Below are positions 10,545-20,925 of a stretch of 64,000 bases of DNA, piece after piece. This DNA comes from Paramarasmius palmivorus. Lineage: Eukaryota; Basidiomycota; Agaricomycetes; Agaricales; Marasmiaceae. Position numbers and translations under genes: made by a program. The stretch's first letter is position 1. Each line of letters starts with the position of its first letter. The notes under the pieces were generated by a model that saw only the letters and a list, made by a program, of their open reading frames with translations, was not told the origin of the DNA and did no database searches. The stretch is from assembly GCA_037176845.1 (NCBI GenBank), contig JAYKXP010000032.1, forward strand, positions 124,001 to 188,000, read 5' to 3'.

Positions 10545-12112
10545 TCATGAAGGCTGAAGCTCCTTGTATTCTACAACGACCTTCGCACCTACATCCTTCA
10601 AACAGTCCAGTGTGGATAAAGCGGAATTGGAAGCAGGTGAAGGGGTACCCAAGATGGTGAGGGTGATTGACTTGAGACAGCTGACGCCGATGCCAGCGGC
10701 ATAGGCTGCGTCAGGCAGCCACCGGGATGTCAATGCGCGTACGAGCATATCGTGGTCCAATCCGTTCTCGTATACTTTGAGAGATAGACTCGCCAGTTCA
10801 GGCAGGAAATGAGTGGGAGTGGGCTCGTAGTTGAGAGTGAGAGGTTGAAGCAAGAGAGGCGTGATGATTTTGTTTGTGGGCCCAAGGAATTCGTCGAGTT
10901 GCAAACTCTTCAGCGTCGGGAGCTGTCGCAACAGCGAAGCTGTCTGCCAATCAGCGATGGGAAGCTCCGAAAGCACGAGTTCGGTAATGCTGCAACAGGA
11001 TCTGGAAAGGAAATCCGGTATATGATCATCGATCCAAGACCATCGAGCATCTCTATCAATGCCAACAATACGAAGAGACGTCAATTCTGGGAGTGTACAA
11101 TATTGAAATATGAAGTCTGCATCGCCTTCCTCGGTGTACGTCTCAACGTCTAGAGAGCGTACCTTGATCGTCACTGGCTGTATTTCCAGGTTGTATTGCA
11201 TGCCAGTGCCACAATCACCAACTTGGCTAAACGTTGCTTGCTCAATGATCTGGGCACGAGGTCAAAAAAGACAAAGCATCCTCTGAGCTGAAAGCAGTCA
11301 GCTCCAGCGATCTGATCTGCGCCCATGGAAATGGAGACGAAGGATCGATAGGAAGTTCTGGACCCTCTAAGTGTAGAGAGGTAAGAGATGGACAGGTGTG
11401 GAAAAGGTCCAGTTCGACCATATGCCAATGATTAGCGCCTATATGTAGATGTTTGAGGGAATGGATCGACCCTTTAATCGCAGAGAAAATAGGATGAGCG
11501 AGAAGAGAAAGCGCCTCAAGAGTCAGACTCTGCCAGCGCTCGGAGTGTTGAACAAGAAGCTCCAGAGTTGGAACTATCCAGTCCTCCACTTCAGGCTCGG
11601 AGTCCCATACCAATGATATTGTCAAAGGTACGTGAAGCGAGCGATCTATGAACATCTGTATTGCGTCTTCCATCCTGTCCGGGTCCGTATGAGCACTCCC
11701 ACCGTTCGAAGTCTATTTTGAGATAACACCACAAACGAGGAGTCGATTGAACCACGCTGTTCCAACGTGCACACACTTGGGAGAGTGCCAAGGGTCGTAT
11801 TGTGACTCGGAGAACGTGTTCATCGTGGCAATAATAAGAGAAGATCCTTGCCAAAATCTCGGTTGGCATTCTGTGGATGGGGGATAGTAGGGAGCGGTAG
11901 TGATCCATCTTTTTCCTTAGACCTTCTCGCTTGTTTTCGAGTAACAGGACCGACGCCTTGAGCCGACTAATCTCAAGCTGGTACTCTTTCATTTCGTTCT
12001 CCGCATCGAGTAAGAATTGGGATATGATGTTTCTGTCAGAGTCCGTGACGACGCTTCGAAACGCATGGTCCATCGTCAAGGAACGGGAAGGGGGAAGTGA
12101 TACGAATGGCAT
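10545..12112 (-). pseudogene. F-box protein gene of the second subfamily, broken by two frameshifts
   Basis: Three overlapping frames together match the intact neighbour at 12923-14479 from end to end. The first (from ATG at 12112) has the coiled coil and the F-box core MPTEILARIFSY and fails near 11690. The second (about 11700-11242) carries the middle leucine-rich part and ends at a TGA near 11242, close to a run of six T (minus strand). The third (about 11250-10545) carries the C-terminal repeats through LDCLKDVG and EYKELQPS. No splice signals sit at the junctions. Similarity to the neighbour is continuous on both sides of each break, so these are lesions in one gene rather than three small genes. 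The N-terminus lacks the CxxCN motif of the plus-strand family and instead has SLPPSRS and a TDSDRN string shared with the neighbour. Confidence 0.7.
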
Positions 12113-12922
12113 GTCGACGCGTTTCTTTTCCGTATGAAGACACCTATATCTGAAGAAATAGGTAAATTCAGGGATACAATTAGAAATAGCTGACGACACA
12201 CCTTTGAAGACAATACCTGCTTCCCAGCTAGCGATTTGCGCATGCGAAATGGCGGTTGTGGAAGAGAAACGCGTGAGCAATTGATCACCCTTCCCTCGCG
12301 ATTGATCACCACCTACGTCTCGAACCACAAGTATCCCAGATCTCGGAAAATCGAGGTCGAACTTAGGCGTTGAGTTTGCAATGTGGGGATGGCTGGCATT
12401 CTTTCCCGTACTCACAACATGCAGCAGCAGCACGTTGAATGGGCAATGGATTCTCTCTGCCAGCTGGCAGCCTTCGCTATTCCTTTCTTTATAAGTTAAG
12501 AGTAGAAAGGCAAGCTAGATAAATTTCGGCAAGTTTCTGTGTCAGCGGTCTACTTCGTATAGCTGACTTACACCTTCGCAGGAGCTTTCATACATTACTC
12601 TCAGAGTCAGATTATGTGTCGGAACAATTCTCCTGGCTGGCCCTACATTTGAAGTCATACAATCGCACACACTATGGTGACATTGCTACGGAGAAGAGTG
12701 ATATCGAATAGACGGCCTGGCCTGTTTCTGGATATGTAAGTGCTCTGGCGCTGTTCGAGTTTGACTACCGTATTTAGCCTGTTTGTCAGATCGAGAAAAG
12801 TAATATAGACATGTCAAGTTCTAGGTACCCAAGCAAACCCACTAGCAACTTCATCGAGGGCGGCACAACCTACATGTCAGTAAAATGTTCCCAAAATTCT
12901 GTTCGACGAACCTTGGGCATGA
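12113..12922. other. Intergenic between the two minus-strand F-box genes
   Basis: About 810 bp holding the 5' flank of the broken copy and the 3' flank of the intact one. An open stretch continues upstream of 12112 to 12433 in the same frame but has no match in the intact copy and is probably chance. No RNA gene or transposon ends recognised. Confidence 0.35.
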
Positions 12923-14479
12923 TCAAGAAGGCGGAGGCTCCTTATATTCCACAGCAACGTTCGCGCCTGCATCCTTCAAACAGTCCAACGTCGAGAGTGT
13001 GGATGTGGATGCAGGAGAAGGGGTACCCCAGATAATGAGTGTGATTGACTTCAGGCAATTGACGCCGATGCTCGTGGCATACGTTGCGTCAGGTAGCCAT
13101 CGAGATGTCAAAGCCCGGACGAGCATGTGGTGTTCCAATCCATCCTCGTAAACCTCGAGAGACAGATTTGTCATCTGGGGTAAAAACGAGGTCGAATGAG
13201 CGTTGGAATTGGGATGAAGAGACTGAAGGAATGCTGGGGTGACGATTTTGTTCCGAGGTCCGTCGAATTCCTCAATGAATAACTTCGTTAGCGTCGGGAG
13301 TTGTCGCAGTAGTGTGACAGTCTGAAAGTCGGTGATCGGAAAATTTGAGAGCACAAGCTCGGTGACTGTGCAGCATGACCTGGCGAGAAAGCCGGATATG
13401 TAATCGTCGTTCCAGGCCCATCGTGCCGTAGCACCGATTCCCTCTATACGAAGGGATTTTAAATCTGGAAGAGTCAACTTCTCAAAGACATCTACTTGCT
13501 CCATCTCGGTACTGTTGATAATCTCCACGCTCAGTGACCGTATCGGCCTGGTAATGGGCTCATTATCGGGTCTGTTTTCACGTGGATCATTGAGGATTAC
13601 AGACAATGATGCATGCACAGTGTTTGTACATGGGGCCAAAAGAGAAAGGGCGACATGTGAGAAGTAGCATTTCAGTGCCAGTGATTTGATTTGGAGCCAC
13701 GGAAACTGAAACGATTCCGGGATACCCTCTAGCGAAAGGGAGGTAAGAGATGGACAGTTGTGGAAGAGACCGACTTGGGCAGCAGCTCCTCCGGCATTTC
13801 TGAGATATAGATGTTTAAGCGAGGAGAGGGAACCTCTTGTCGGGGCGAAAATGGGATGGTTGAGAATCGAAGGCGAGGTGAAAGTTAAGCATATATTCTG
13901 CCAACGATGGGATTGAGAGACCAAGGTCCCCAGAGGGGGGAGCATCCAATCCTGTAGATCGTTCGAGATCCAATATAACGTCAAGGACAACGGCATATTA
14001 GCTGAGCGGTCTACCGCCAGCTTCGTCATATTTTTGAGGCGCTGTGAGTATCCTTCCCAAAAGCGAAAGTCTATTGAAACAGAAGTCCAAAGCTGGGGAG
14101 TGTTCTGAGCCACATCTCTCCAGCGCCCACAGACTTGTGAGAGGGGCAGCTGCCATATTTCGCACGTAACCCCATCATTGTCTAGAACGCAATAAGAGAA
14201 TATCCTTGCCAGGATCTCAGTTGGTACCCTGTGAATGGGGGACAATAACGCGCGATAATGGTCCATTTTCTGCTTTAGACCCTCCTGTTTGTTTTCGAGT
14301 GATAGAATCGACGCCTTGAGCTGGTTGATTTCGAGCTGATATCGTCTCGACTCGTTCTCTGCATCGAGTAAGAAATGTGTTATGAGATTCCTATCGGAAT
14401 CTGTAACAACATTCCGGAATGCGCGATCCAGTGACGAGGAACGGGAAGGAGGAAGAGACGTGAAAGGTGAGGTCTGCAT
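12923..14479 (-). CDS. F-box/leucine-rich-like protein, second subfamily (intact copy)
   Basis: Intronless 518-residue frame. It begins MQTSPFTSLPPSRS, followed by FRNVVTDSDRN, a coiled coil over about residues 30-75, then SPIHRVPTEILARIFSYC, the F-box core. The rest is leucine-rich with repeated LTxLxLE and LTELVLS patterns, ending EYKEPPPS. Predicted SCF adaptor; target unknown. The ATG at 14479 is preferred because the broken paralogue starts at the matching point; the frame stays open to 14530, which would add 17 residues. Together with 10545-12112 it forms a tandem pair on the minus strand, opposite in orientation to the 6-10 kb pair and clearly a different subfamily. Confidence 0.8.
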   Translation of the reverse strand: MQTSPFTSLPPSRSSSLDRAFRNVVTDSDRNLITHFLLDAENESRRYQLEINQLKASILSLENKQEGLKQKMDHYRALLSPIHRVPTEILARIFSYCVLDNDGVTCEIWQLPLSQVCGRWRDVAQNTPQLWTSVSIDFRFWEGYSQRLKNMTKLAVDRSANMPLSLTLYWISNDLQDWMLPPLGTLVSQSHRWQNICLTFTSPSILNHPIFAPTRGSLSSLKHLYLRNAGGAAAQVGLFHNCPSLTSLSLEGIPESFQFPWLQIKSLALKCYFSHVALSLLAPCTNTVHASLSVILNDPRENRPDNEPITRPIRSLSVEIINSTEMEQVDVFEKLTLPDLKSLRIEGIGATARWAWNDDYISGFLARSCCTVTELVLSNFPITDFQTVTLLRQLPTLTKLFIEEFDGPRNKIVTPAFLQSLHPNSNAHSTSFLPQMTNLSLEVYEDGLEHHMLVRALTSRWLPDATYATSIGVNCLKSITLIIWGTPSPASTSTLSTLDCLKDAGANVAVEYKEPPPS

Positions 14480-14976
14480 GTTGATGTGTTTGTGCAGCCT
14501 ACTAGTAAAGCTGAATCCTTTACAACCCAAAGAGAGCAGAGGTAAGCAGGAGAAAAATGGGAATAAGATGAGGACATACCTAGTATTAGGTGGCTTCGTT
14601 CTAGTAACTGGACGAGACGGCGGTTATGGTGAAGAAATGCAATCGACACACTAAGTGTGGTTATGGTGAAAGGCAGGTGAAAGGAAAAAGGCCCCGCGCA
14701 CAAACCTTTGTTCTTAACCACCATCACTACTGTGTGTAGCTCAAATTCCGAATCGCTGAAACTTGGGTTCGGCTTAAAAGTACGTGGGTTAATGGCATTA
14801 TTCTTTCATATAACTGGTCGTACGTAGCTAGCTACGAGTAGGCAAGCTTGACTCTAGTCCCTAATGAAACCCATTCGGCCTTTTGCTTTGGGTAAGCTTC
14901 TTATAACTGGCTGAGTTATAACCTAACAACATTTTTTGATACAGGACCTTCCAAGGCTGTTACACCTTGTTTCATG
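14480..14976. other. Intergenic, 5' flank of the F-box gene and 3' flank of the GFA gene
   Basis: About 500 bp. Nothing recognised beyond an AT-rich stretch near 14810-14940. Confidence 0.35.
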
Positions 14977-16062
14977 CTATCGAATGAGCCCAGCCTCATG
15001 CTTCGTTGTCCAATCCCCGAATTCCTTTTCAACGCGCCCTACAAACCCCTGTCTCCAGCCATCCTTTACATCTTCAGCAAACTCTATCCTCCTGATCTTC
15101 CAGTTCAGGTTTCCTTCTGCTCTTGCCCCACCTTCCGCTACCAACACTCCAATTGCCACGTCCACGACGTCTGGCCTGTCGTCGACAGCATAGAACACGC
15201 ACGCCGAGCACTCTGAACAGAAATACCTCTGGACATTGGGCGAAGATGTATAATACGCCAACGTTCCTATCGCAGGATCCTTCTCGTCGACCAACTGGCG
15301 CAATTCCGTCGTGTTAGAACACAAAGCCGAGATATCCTTCAATTCTGCACGCGTCCATGCAGCCAAATCCACGCCCAGTGCCAATCTGCAACTATCGCAC
15401 GCGTCGAACCATGCCATCCTTTTCCTGGTTGCCGGGTCAACGAACCAAGGCAATTCTGCTTCTGGCTTCTCTTGGTAGTTGCCCTTGTGCAGGGACAAGT
15501 TCACGCCTTTACAATGACACCGTATTGGCACCGTGTCGCTTCCTTTTGTTTCAACGCGCGGCCAGGCATGACCATCTGGTACCTCTTCTCCACCGGGACT
15601 CCCTTTAAACCTCTTTGCCTTACTCCCATCCACGTTTGGACATTTCAACCACTCCGATACACCACCATCCAAGGTATCATCCACAAACTCGCTTGCATCA
15701 AACCTGATCAACATTCCATTACTCCCCTTCGTATCAGAGCCTAATGCGATGTTTTCCAGCGTCCCGCTAAACACTGTTACCTCCTTTCTCCCTTCCATAC
15801 CCCAAAACATGGGCGTCGAACACGTTCCGCAAAAGTACAGACGCATTCTCGAGCTAAAGTCGTATCGCTGAAGACGAGAAACATCTGGTGGCTGAGGAGA
15901 CGGCCAGGGAACAGCGGTGCTGTACATTGCGCCTGTTACGTGTCGACAGGAGTTGCAGTGACATACTGTGCCGGTGAGAGGAAGCTCAGAGTGGGAGATT
16001 TGGGTGGTGAAGATGTGGGTTTTGCAGAGGCAACGAGATGTCAGTGTCAGATGGCTGGACAT
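14977..16062 (-). CDS. Double GFA-domain (CENP-V/GFA, zinc-binding) protein
   Basis: Intronless frame of 361 residues from ATG 16062. It contains two copies of the glutathione-dependent formaldehyde-activating (GFA) fold. The first has CLC at residues 11-13, CHCNSC at 34-39 and CGTC at 78-81; the second has CHC after PIR, a DACDSC group and a CSEC group before VFYAVDD. These cysteine pairs are the zinc ligands of the family (PF04828). The family name comes from a bacterial protein that binds glutathione and formaldehyde; fungal double-domain members have no settled reaction, so a catalytic role should not be assumed. The frame is open 29 codons further upstream, but the MSS start sits next to the first domain and gives a normal length. 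Confidence 0.8.
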   Translation of the reverse strand: MSSHLTLTSRCLCKTHIFTTQISHSELPLTGTVCHCNSCRHVTGAMYSTAVPWPSPQPPDVSRLQRYDFSSRMRLYFCGTCSTPMFWGMEGRKEVTVFSGTLENIALGSDTKGSNGMLIRFDASEFVDDTLDGGVSEWLKCPNVDGSKAKRFKGSPGGEEVPDGHAWPRVETKGSDTVPIRCHCKGVNLSLHKGNYQEKPEAELPWFVDPATRKRMAWFDACDSCRLALGVDLAAWTRAELKDISALCSNTTELRQLVDEKDPAIGTLAYYTSSPNVQRYFCSECSACVFYAVDDRPDVVDVAIGVLVAEGGARAEGNLNWKIRRIEFAEDVKDGWRQGFVGRVEKEFGDWTTKHEAGLIR

Positions 16063-16264
16063 GTTTGGGGTCGGATGAATAGACACCTGAGTTCTTCGTT
16101 CTTTTATGTTGAAGCATCGTCGTGAGTCAAGAACGACGTAGCTAGGCACCCGGCGTCACGCGCCATGGAGCTTATCGATGCCACTGGTAGCTCTACTTCA
16201 TGGTCACCTAGCGAAGTAGGGAATAGAATGTTCATTGCAATATACAAACGTTCAGTACACCAAT

Positions 16265-17503
16265 TTACAGCTTGGCTTTTACAGCTCCGCCATCCTGAAG
16301 CGTGACAGCAGCGCTCGCTAACACGACTGTGTTTCTCTCCTTAACTTTGACCACTGTACACTCCAAGTCAACCTCTCACGTTCTCTGAATAGCGGTATCA
16401 CTCACCGAATATAACCTTACTGCCTTCTTTCCACATCTCGGTGACTAGTGTTTCACCCGGGAATACGACACCAGCGAATCTGAATGCGTCTGAGTAAGGA
16501 ATGGTATGAATCATTACACGGAAATTGTGGCTTACCGAACTTTGATGTCGGAATAGGCACCATAGGTCTTGAATATGTGCTTACCCGCTATTCCCATAGA
16601 GCACAACCCATGGAGAATAGGCTTATCGAAGCCTCCGATGGCGGCGAATTCGGGTAGGATCTGTGTTTGAGATGAGTCGACATACGATGGAAGGGTCATA
16701 GCAGAACCTACATGTAAAGGATTGTAGTCGCCGCTTAGTCTACGGACAGAAATATATCAGTTACCTGAAGAGTGATAACGAAAGAGAACACACCTGTACA
16801 GAGCAGCTTGCGAAGTGAATGTCTTCTCTTCCATCGTAGCATCTGGTTTTCGTTTAGGCGGTTCATTCGCTGCCGAAGCTGCACCACGATCTGTATGTCT
16901 CGACCATGAGTATTGGCAGTCATGCGAGAAGCAAATTAACAATACACACCCTTCCCAGACCGCTTTCCACCAAATCCACCACTGCCCCTAATAAACACCG
17001 TGCTCTGATTCTCGAAAATCAGGTTCCCAGTCTTCTTATCCCTCGTCTCAACAATCGAAGTTACAGCAGCAGCTTTGCCTTTATCCAAGACCTCCAAAAT
17101 CCTAGCCTTGCTAACCAACTCTCCGCTAGTCGGCACATTCCCCTTGATGCTCAGATACTGCTCTCCATGGAGCAGCTTGGCAGGGTTGAAATTGGGTAAC
17201 CAGTCTAGAGGTATACTACCACTTGCGTGGAACTGCGGAATGACGCCGAAAGTGGGTAAAGCGCAAAAATCGTCGTCTCCCTCGAATGTCCATTGGAGTT
17301 CTTGTTCTGTAGCACCTATGCCGAGATTGTAGAGGATAATATCGCGCTACAGGCTGGTGTGAGCGACTGAAACATAATAAGGGGATATCAAGGTATACCT
17401 CGGAGTAAGAGTAGTCATAATCGACGATCTGCTTCTTTGCTTCAGCGACGAGCTGAGGATCTTGAGAGTCTGCAAAAGCGTCTGGGCTGGTGAAGTTGGA
17501 CAT
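16265..17503 (-). CDS. Peroxisomal 2-enoyl-CoA hydratase 2 (MaoC-like, R-specific), PTS1 -AKL
   Basis: Hydrates trans-2-enoyl-CoA to (3R)-hydroxyacyl-CoA, step two of fungal peroxisomal beta-oxidation. The start is [10 protein letters not shown] at 17503. The exons in order carry the N-terminal hot-dog half ([22 protein letters not shown] region, LLHGEQYL), a linker with [18 protein letters not shown], then [16 protein letters not shown], the hydratase 2 catalytic motif (Asp and His), [20 protein letters not shown] and [13 protein letters not shown]. The stop at 16267-16265 follows VKAKL, a peroxisomal targeting signal. About five or six introns of 50-60 bp interrupt it. In Saccharomyces and many fungi this module is the C-terminal third of Fox2; here it is a free-standing gene next to the dehydrogenase part. 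Confidence 0.85.
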
Positions 17504-17812
17504 GGTGGTGGTTGGGGTATGAGTTCAGAATCCGGGGTTTTTGATATGATGGAATGGGAAATCACATGCAAAACTACGCGGCCACCCAGCTTCTCTCGGG
17601 CGACCAAGTCGGCCTGCACGCTCGGATACCTTCTCGTCTACGTGATTCTGTTGGGCCCGGAACTTGGTGGCGGTTTCACTGTTACAGTGTTACTAGTATT
17701 TGATCGACTTTCTAATTGTGAGTACTGAAAACAGGTGTTTAAGTCCTGACCGTTCTAGTACATATACAGACTACATTGCCATTAGGTTACAGGTATGATA
17801 GATATCCAGGAA
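17504..17812. other. Spacer between the hydratase and dehydrogenase halves
   Basis: A 309-bp gap between two genes on the same strand, serving as 5' flank of the hydratase and 3' flank of the SDR gene. It contains stops in all frames relevant to a fusion, and the upstream protein ends with its own AKL stop, so it is not simply an unrecognised intron. Confidence 0.5.
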
Positions 17813-20498
17813 TTACAGCTTCGCCTTAACGTCTCCCTCATTCCCAAAGTTCTCAATTATCTATTACCAGCAATCAACATCAAACTCCTGAAGAAGACGC
17901 GTTCGAGTACTTACCTGGCCCATCGCCTCCGAGGTCGTAGTTGGGTGAGTTGCTCTTGAATCTGCAAGCAGTGCCATCAGAAACAGCAAAGAAAAGGGCA
18001 AGAAACGGATTCGACGTACCGAACTTGGTGATGTTCTCCCACTTGTCGACAACCTCTTCAGGTGTGAAAGGCCTCTTGTGTGAGAACGCGTGTCCTCCAG
18101 AACGTTGCCACCGGGTCTGAGCTGCCCAGCCACCGCTGATCTCAAAGAGTTGTCCAGAGACATCTTCGTTGTCTGTTGCGAGTATTATTAACTGACGGGG
18201 TCGACGTGAAGGTATGAAAACTTACCTGCGCTAGTCAGGTACCCAACAACAGGTGCAACGTAGTCAGGCTATAGTCGAAGGTTTGTGATCATTCTTCACT
18301 CTTGGAACCGTAACTCGCATACCTTGAAAGCATCAACCCACTCTTGTGGCCTAATAAACAGATATTAGCTATTGGAGATAAAGGAATGCAGGAATAGTAC
18401 ACACCATATCGTTTGGGTCATGGCAGTACCTGCCGATGGTGCGATAACATTGGCCAGGATACCGTATTTCTTGCCCTCAAATGCCAGGGTCTTGGTGAAA
18501 CCGATGATACCAGCTTTCGCTGTGGCATACTAAAATCCCTATTAGATCTTGCAAACGCGTCTCCATGGACAACTTACGTTGGTCTGACCAAAGTTGCCAT
18601 CTACACAAGCAATGTTGAACATCTACCCAAACAAGGGACTAAAATGACTTACAGATACCCGTTTGTGAGCAAGTAGTCACGATACGGCCATACTTTTGCT
18701 TCAAGAAGATAGGCCAGACTGCCTTCGCACACTGGAGAAGAGCAATGATCAGATATCCTTATGAACCAGGAAACGAAGGGCTGAACACACCTTGTATGTC
18801 GCTCGGAGGTGAATGGCAAGAACAATGTCCCACTCCTGCTCAGTCATTGCGAGGAACGACTTGTCTCGCAGAATACCGGCATTAGCGATGAGTATGTGAA
18901 CGCCACCAAACTTCTCGAGTGCAACTTTAACGATAGCTTCACCGTCCTCAGCTGAGCATACTGCCGCTGCGGCTTTACCTCCAGCTGCAAGATATAGGTC
19001 AATCATCGAGTTTCTTGATGCAATACATCATACTTGCCCTTGACAATCTCGTCTACCACCGCGTTTGCGCCCTTCTCATTAACGTCGTTGACGACAACAT
19101 TGGCGCCTAATCGACCATACATCAATGCATATTGGCGCCCAAGACCATTGCCCGCGCCAGTAACAATAGCTGTCTTGCCGTCAAACCGAACTTCCGGAGA
19201 GCTTTGAGGGTTGGATGGTTGCGATTGAGCTGCTTTGAGCTTGCCCTGTGCAAAGGGTCAGTCTATCTGAGAGAAGACAGATAACATGGAAGCAACTTAC
19301 CTGCATATCGACATCGGAAATAAGGCGAGGGCTGGCAGAGGAAACATGAGCGCGCAAGATATTGATAGACATCTCACTACTTACTGGTCGGCATCCTTGA
19401 AATCGACAATCTCAGACCATTTGGCCTTGACCTAGTGGAGAGAAACGATCAGCGGTCATATCTCATCGGAGCACAGTATTAGCAAAACACTCACGGCTGA
19501 TGGGGTGAACGACGAGTCGGTCTTGAAGATGGTTCCCTTGCTCCGCTCCCATCGCACTTCCGCGACGAACCCTGCCCCGACTTCGAAGATCCTGCCCGTA
19601 GCATCCGGGCCGTCTGGATGACAGATAGAAACGACGAACGGAGCTACAAAGTCGGGCTACAAACAGCGGCGGCCGCTGGCATCAATTTTCATGTATCAGT
19701 GGAATTCTGTTACCCACCTTGAGATTGGCCAGCATATCGGGAGGCATGACAGTTGCGGTCATCTGAGAGGCGGCCATGGGGCATATAACAGTGGACTTGA
19801 TGCCATATTTGGCACCCTCTAGGGCGAGTGTCTTGGTGAATCCAATCATTCCCATCTTTGCTGCACTGTAGTTTGCCTGACCAAAGTTGCCGTATAGACC
19901 AGCGGCACTGGCGGTGTTGATGACGCGACCAAACTTTTGTTTCCTGAAGTGAGGCCAGGCTGCTTTGGCGCATGCAAAGCTTCCCTTGACGTGAACTTCC
20001 ATGATTTGGTCCCATTCCTTGTCGGTCATATTCTTGAAGCTGGCAAAGGGAAAGTAACATCAATCGTGTGTTGGTCGAACATGAGAGCAACATCACGCAC
20101 CCTTTGTCTCGAAGGAACCCAGCGTTATTGATTAATATAGTGACATTCCCAAAGTTGTCCAAAGCAGTCTTTATGACTGCCTCTCCATCTGTGACAGAGG
20201 AGCTGTTTACAGCGGCCTTGCCCCCAGCTAAGAAACAAATGAGATAATACGATCCGATGATGAGCACAACTCTTCCACACCTTTCACAATCTCGTCAACA
20301 ACCTTCTGCGCGGCCTCGCGATTAAAGTCGTTCACGACGACATTGGCTCCCCGGGATGCAAAGAGCAAGGAGTAGCTGGTGACAGTGGTTAGCACTGACG
20401 TCAACGACACTGACAGCGAAAACAAGTACTCACGTCCTGCCTAGGCCTCCTCCTGCACCAGTGACGACGACAGTGTGACCTTTGAAGGATAAAGACAT
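17813..20498 (-). CDS. Peroxisomal multifunctional beta-oxidation dehydrogenase, two SDR domains (Fox2 N-terminal part), PTS1 -AKL
   Basis: (3R)-hydroxyacyl-CoA dehydrogenase, oxidising the product of hydratase 2. The start is [12 protein letters not shown] at 20498. SDR domain 1 has the cofactor loop [18 protein letters not shown], and NYSAAKMG containing the catalytic Tyr and Lys. Domain 2 has [21 protein letters not shown], and YATAKAG. After each domain comes the Fox2-type spacer ([10 protein letters not shown] and [10 protein letters not shown] with FTPEEVV). The C-terminus ends GDVKAKL at 17813, a PTS1. About ten short introns interrupt the gene. It is adjacent and codirectional with the hydratase gene; neither carries the other's domain. 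Divergent from the F-box gene at 20926. Both active sites look complete, so both domains are likely functional. Confidence 0.85.
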
Positions 20499-20925
20499 GG
20501 TGGATGAAGGAAGGAAAAAAATGGGGAAAGGAGGGGTCGGTATGTGGTCAAGAAATACGAGCCCGGAACACAATCATGTGAAATTTCTGCCGAAGCGTGA
20601 ACGAAAGGACCGGACGCAGAATGCCGAGATGCCCCCTTGTTTTTCCTCCACCACATCGTTGCAGGAATAACGCTGCAATTCCGACCGCTATGCTGGTTAG
20701 CATGTAGCAATCAGATACGCTTACAAGCTAGTTTTTGGCGACTGTCGAGACGTTTGTAGACGGTGGGAAAGAAGAGAAGCATGGGTCGTCCGAATTGCAA
20801 GGATTCGCGCGAAAAAAAATCAGTCCACTCCCAGTCCAGTCTTTTCGAGGCCGAACACGGTGAGATATACGCGTATTCTGTCCGGGAGTTTGATAATTAA
20901 CCTTATTTGCAGTTACCAGGCGGCC
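20499..20925. promoter_or_regulatory. Divergent promoter region, SDR (Fox2-like) and F-box genes
   Basis: 427 bp between divergent starts. GC-rich with a CCGG-containing stretch near 20600-20620; I could not identify a convincing oleate-response-like or TATA element by eye. Confidence 0.35.

Noticed and set aside
12113..12433. In-frame upstream extension of the broken F-box copy by 107 codons
   Set aside because: The intact twin has no corresponding sequence and starts at the matching internal Met.
16265..20498. A single fused Fox2 gene across both regions
   Set aside because: The SDR part has its own AKL stop at 17813 and the hydratase its own ATG at 17503; the spacer offers no frame-keeping intron that I can see without skipping the stop.
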